From Sphingobium lactosutens DS20 (GTDB lineage: Bacteria; Pseudomonadota; Alphaproteobacteria; Sphingomonadales; Sphingomonadaceae): a stretch of 64,000 bases of DNA. A program made the position numbers and the translations under genes. Within the stretch, counting starts at the first letter, position 1, and each line of letters begins with the position of its first letter. This document shows, piece after piece, positions 61,908 through 64,000 of this stretch. Below the pieces are notes generated by a model that saw only the letters and a program-made list of their open reading frames with translations, made no database searches and was not told where the DNA came from. The stretch is taken from the NCBI RefSeq assembly GCF_000445105.1, contig NZ_ATDP01000107.1, positions 62,001 through 126,000 on the forward strand, given 5' to 3'.

Positions 61908-61970
61908 CGTCCTATCAGGAACCGCCAGAGTCGTCCGATCAGGAACCGCGGAGTCGTCCTATCGGGAACC
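61908..61970 (+). repeat. Three iteron-like direct repeats (possible replication origin)
   Basis: Three 16-bp units of the form CGTCCTATCAGGAACC start at 61908, 61932 and 61955, spaced 24 and 23 bp, with one substitution each in the second and third. About two helical turns apart and directly after repA, they are likely RepA binding sites. An AT-richer stretch follows (61975-62065). Confidence 0.75.
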
Positions 61971-62035
61971 CAAACTCCTCGTAACCTCCAGAAATAAAAC
62001 AGCGATTCCGGCTCCCTCTAACCATGCTAATAGAG

Positions 62036-62054
62036 AAGAATCCTTCGGATTCTT
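62036..62054 (+). other. Small hairpin after the iterons
   Basis: A perfect 8-bp stem, AAGAATCC with GGATTCTT, and a 3-nt loop. It lacks a T-run, so it is a weak terminator or an origin feature. Confidence 0.4.
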
Positions 62055-62120
62055 GCTAACGCACCGCGCGCCTGTGGATATCGCGGTCGCGTTTCGGACA
62101 GCGCGCCGCCGGAGGGTGCC

Positions 62121-62891
62121 ATGACGGTGCTGATCGGCGACTGCCGCGCCATCATGCCCGATCATGCGCCGTTCGACATGATCCTCGCCGATCCGCCCTA
62201 TGGCGACACGGCGCTCGGCTGGGATCGCCGCGTCGAAGGCTGGCTCGCGCTTGCGCAACAAAGCCTGCGCCAATCCGGCTCGCTCTGGTTGTTCGGGTCG
62301 CTACGCAGCTTCCTGACGATCGCGGCCGAGCTGCGCGCCGCGGGCTTTCGCTATGCGCAGGAAGTTGTGTGGGAAAAGCAGAACGGCAGCGCCTTCCACG
62401 CCAATCGTTTCAAGCGTGTCCACGAGCTGATAGTTCAATTCTATCATTCGGATGCGCGCTGGGACGGCATTTACAACGACGTCCAGACCACGCCCGACGC
62501 GGCCGCGCGGACGGTGCGGCGCAAAATGCGGCCGCCCCATACGGGTCAGATTGAGCGCGGATATTATGTCAGCGAAGATGGCGGCCCGCGCCTGATGCGC
62601 TCGGTCATCTTCGCGCGCAATTGTCATGGTCGCGCGATCCATCCGACCGAGAAGCCGCTCGGCCTGATCGAAATCCTGATCCGAACGAGCTGTCCGCCCG
62701 GCGGCCTGATCGGCGACTGGTTCGCCGGTTCAGGCGTCGCCGGTGAAGCCGCCCGCGCGACGGGTCGCCGCTATATCGGCTGCGAGATCGACGCCCAGAT
62801 GGCCGCTCGCGCCAACGCGCGGATCGCTGCTGCGCTGCCGCTGGGTAGCCCGCTGCCCAAATCCATCCCCCCTTCCGGAGATACACCATGA
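62121..62891 (+). CDS. Site-specific DNA methyltransferase (DPPY type)
   Basis: A 256-residue N4/N6 amino-methyltransferase with the catalytic motif ADPPYGDTALGWD (about residues 22-34), a target-recognition middle part, and the SAM motif GDWFAGSGVAGEAA near the C-terminus (permuted beta-class order). No restriction enzyme gene is adjacent, so it is probably an orphan methylase that guards the element. It occupies the place between repA and DUF2840 where a ParA gene is often found. Its end overlaps DUF2840 by 4 bp. Confidence 0.87.
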   Translation: MTVLIGDCRAIMPDHAPFDMILADPPYGDTALGWDRRVEGWLALAQQSLRQSGSLWLFGSLRSFLTIAAELRAAGFRYAQEVVWEKQNGSAFHANRFKRVHELIVQFYHSDARWDGIYNDVQTTPDAAARTVRRKMRPPHTGQIERGYYVSEDGGPRLMRSVIFARNCHGRAIHPTEKPLGLIEILIRTSCPPGGLIGDWFAGSGVAGEAARATGRRYIGCEIDAQMAARANARIAAALPLGSPLPKSIPPSGDTP

Positions 62892-63406
62892 ACCACCCGC
62901 CCACCGGCGCGGCGGCGATGCCCCGCCACACGCCGTCGCCGCGCGACGCGATGACCGACGTCGAACTGATCTGGATCGAGAAGCGTCTCGAACACTGGAT
63001 TCGCTTCGGGCGCGTCGCGGCCGAGCGGATCATGACCCGCAAGACGCGCGTGGTTTCGTTCAGGCCCGACGCTGTGTTCGCGTTCGCCCGCTGGGTGGCG
63101 AACGACTATGGCACGGTCCATTCGCGGATCGATATCCTGCGCGCCGTGCGATCGGGCGAGGCCTATACGACCGTGCCGTTCGTGCGGCCTGGCGGCGAAC
63201 TCTATCTGTCAATCCAGGGCTGGGCGAAGGTCCGCGCCGTGCTGGCTGCGATCGATGCGGTGGAGGCCGTCGGCGTCGATCCGTGTGATGCCGCCCCCGA
63301 CCATTGGCGCCACGTCCACAACCGGCTGAGCATCGGCGAGCGCCCCCGCCCCTATACCGCAGAACGCCATGCGGCGTGGCTCAAGCGCAAGGCGATCGAG
63401 TCATGA
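62888..63406 (+). CDS. DUF2840 domain protein
   Basis: A 172-residue DUF2840 protein: TDVELIWIEKRLEHWIRFG, then WVANDYGTVHSRIDILRA and VDPCDAAPDHWRHVHNRLSIG. It is almost always found next to the conjugative signal peptidase in this ICE group; the role is unknown. ATGA overlaps join it to both the methyltransferase and the peptidase. Confidence 0.9.
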   Translation: MNHPPTGAAAMPRHTPSPRDAMTDVELIWIEKRLEHWIRFGRVAAERIMTRKTRVVSFRPDAVFAFARWVANDYGTVHSRIDILRAVRSGEAYTTVPFVRPGGELYLSIQGWAKVRAVLAAIDAVEAVGVDPCDAAPDHWRHVHNRLSIGERPRPYTAERHAAWLKRKAIES

Positions 63407-64000
63407 TCCGCATCGGCTATGCGCTCCTGACGCCAATCGTTGCCGGCGTCTTCGGTGGCCTGTTCATCGTCATTGCCGTGCTCGCGCCGCATCCTCGGCT
63501 CATCTGGAACGCAAGCGCCAGCGAGCCGATCGGCCTCTACCGCGTCGTTGCGGTCGAACAGCCAGCCGTCGGCGACCTTGTCGCAATCCGACCGCCAGCG
63601 CATCTCGCCCGCTTCCTTGCCGAGCGCCATTATCTCCCGGTCGACGTGCCGCTCCTGAAGCAGATCGCCGCTGGTCCCGGCGCGCGCATCTGCCGTCGCG
63701 GAAGCATCGTGACGGTCGACGGCCTGCAAAAGGTCGTGGCGCGGTCGCGCGATCGTCTCGGCCGCGCCCTGCCGACATGGCAGGGCTGCCGGATCGTCGG
63801 GAAACGCGAACTGTTCCTGCTCGCCAGCGCGCCGGACAGCATGGACGGCCGCTATTTCGGACCGATCCCAGCCAGCGGATTGCTCGGCCGAGCCTCCCCG
63901 ATCCTCACGCGCGATGCGCCCGGCCAGCCGCTCCGCTGGCGCGGTCTGCGCGCCGCGCCTGCTTCCCCCGCTCACTGCAAAGGAGACTCGTCATGCAAAT
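63403..64000 (+). CDS. TraF-like S26 signal peptidase (partial at window edge)
   Basis: An open frame of 199 residues to the window end. It has one N-terminal membrane helix (LLTPIVAGVFGGLFIVIAV), the serine region NASASEPIGLYRV and the lysine region VPLLKQIAAGPGARIC of S26/TraF peptidases. TraF matures the pilin of the conjugation machinery. The frame has not reached a stop at base 64000. A new ATG at 63993 with AAGGAG upstream suggests the next gene overlaps its end. Confidence 0.87.
   Translation, partial: MIRIGYALLTPIVAGVFGGLFIVIAVLAPHPRLIWNASASEPIGLYRVVAVEQPAVGDLVAIRPPAHLARFLAERHYLPVDVPLLKQIAAGPGARICRRGSIVTVDGLQKVVARSRDRLGRALPTWQGCRIVGKRELFLLASAPDSMDGRYFGPIPASGLLGRASPILTRDAPGQPLRWRGLRAAPASPAHCKGDSSCK

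Noticed and set aside
61908..61970. Three repeats taken as a CRISPR remnant
   Set aside because: The intervals are only 7-8 bp, far too short for spacers, and the position after repA fits iterons.

Overview
The window is a piece of a GC-rich alphaproteobacterial genome, most likely a sphingomonad (Sphingomonadaceae such as Sphingobium or Sphingomonas). Evidence: alphaproteobacterial gene content and order, a REP-like palindrome of the type common in this group, and the codon bias. It splits into two parts: ordinary chromosome (1 to about 22.9 kb) and a large integrated mobile element (about 22.9 kb to the right edge, continuing beyond it).

Chromosomal part. A btaBA pair for betaine lipid (DGTS) synthesis is followed by a DNA-repair pair (MBL-fold exonuclease plus ATP-dependent ligase), a secreted fasciclin protein, and a polyamine set (carboxyspermidine dehydrogenase, carboxyspermidine decarboxylase, ornithine-type decarboxylase). 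A long minus-strand run follows (RlmD-like RNA methyltransferase, Nnr, lipoprotein, N-formylglutamate amidohydrolase, IspE, TPR protein, ETF-QO); many neighbours overlap by 4 to 14 bp. On the plus strand come a UDG-like protein, a soluble lytic transglycosylase, MoaB, DapB, Nth and a small exported protein.

Mobile part. It begins at an intact tRNA-Arg(CCG), preceded by a 42-nt copy of the tRNA 5' half. No integrase is visible at this end. The first 8.2 kb is a defence cargo bounded by two 49-bp direct repeats (47/49 identical): an AbiEi/AbiEii toxin-antitoxin pair, a Hachiman-type HamA/HamB pair, and a CoiA-like nuclease, a 38-residue SEC-C peptide and a DUF3800 protein that follow in a tightly coupled run. 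Then come genes typical of the ICEMlSym-like integrative and conjugative element (ICE) family: ArdC, DUF2958, ParB, many small DUF proteins, a strawberry-notch methyltransferase/helicase, a Toprim protein, DUF2493, two DUF736 proteins, a DUF2285 regulator, an HTH/excisionase-like protein, RepA with iteron-like repeats, a DNA methyltransferase, DUF2840 and a TraF-like signal peptidase. An Xre-RES toxin-antitoxin module with two coupled unknown genes lies inside. Relaxase and mating-pore genes are not in view and would be expected to the right.

The strawberry-notch gene is interrupted by a 5.1-kb recombinase-in-trio (RIT) element with 91-bp terminal inverted repeats and a secreted-protein cargo gene. 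Removing 44111 to 49252 would rejoin the gene in frame. Three ICE genes (parB, the 38.96-kb gene and the DUF2285 regulator) carry single-base frameshifts. Three families of repeated structured leaders lie upstream of ICE genes; one resembles the described radC RNA motif.
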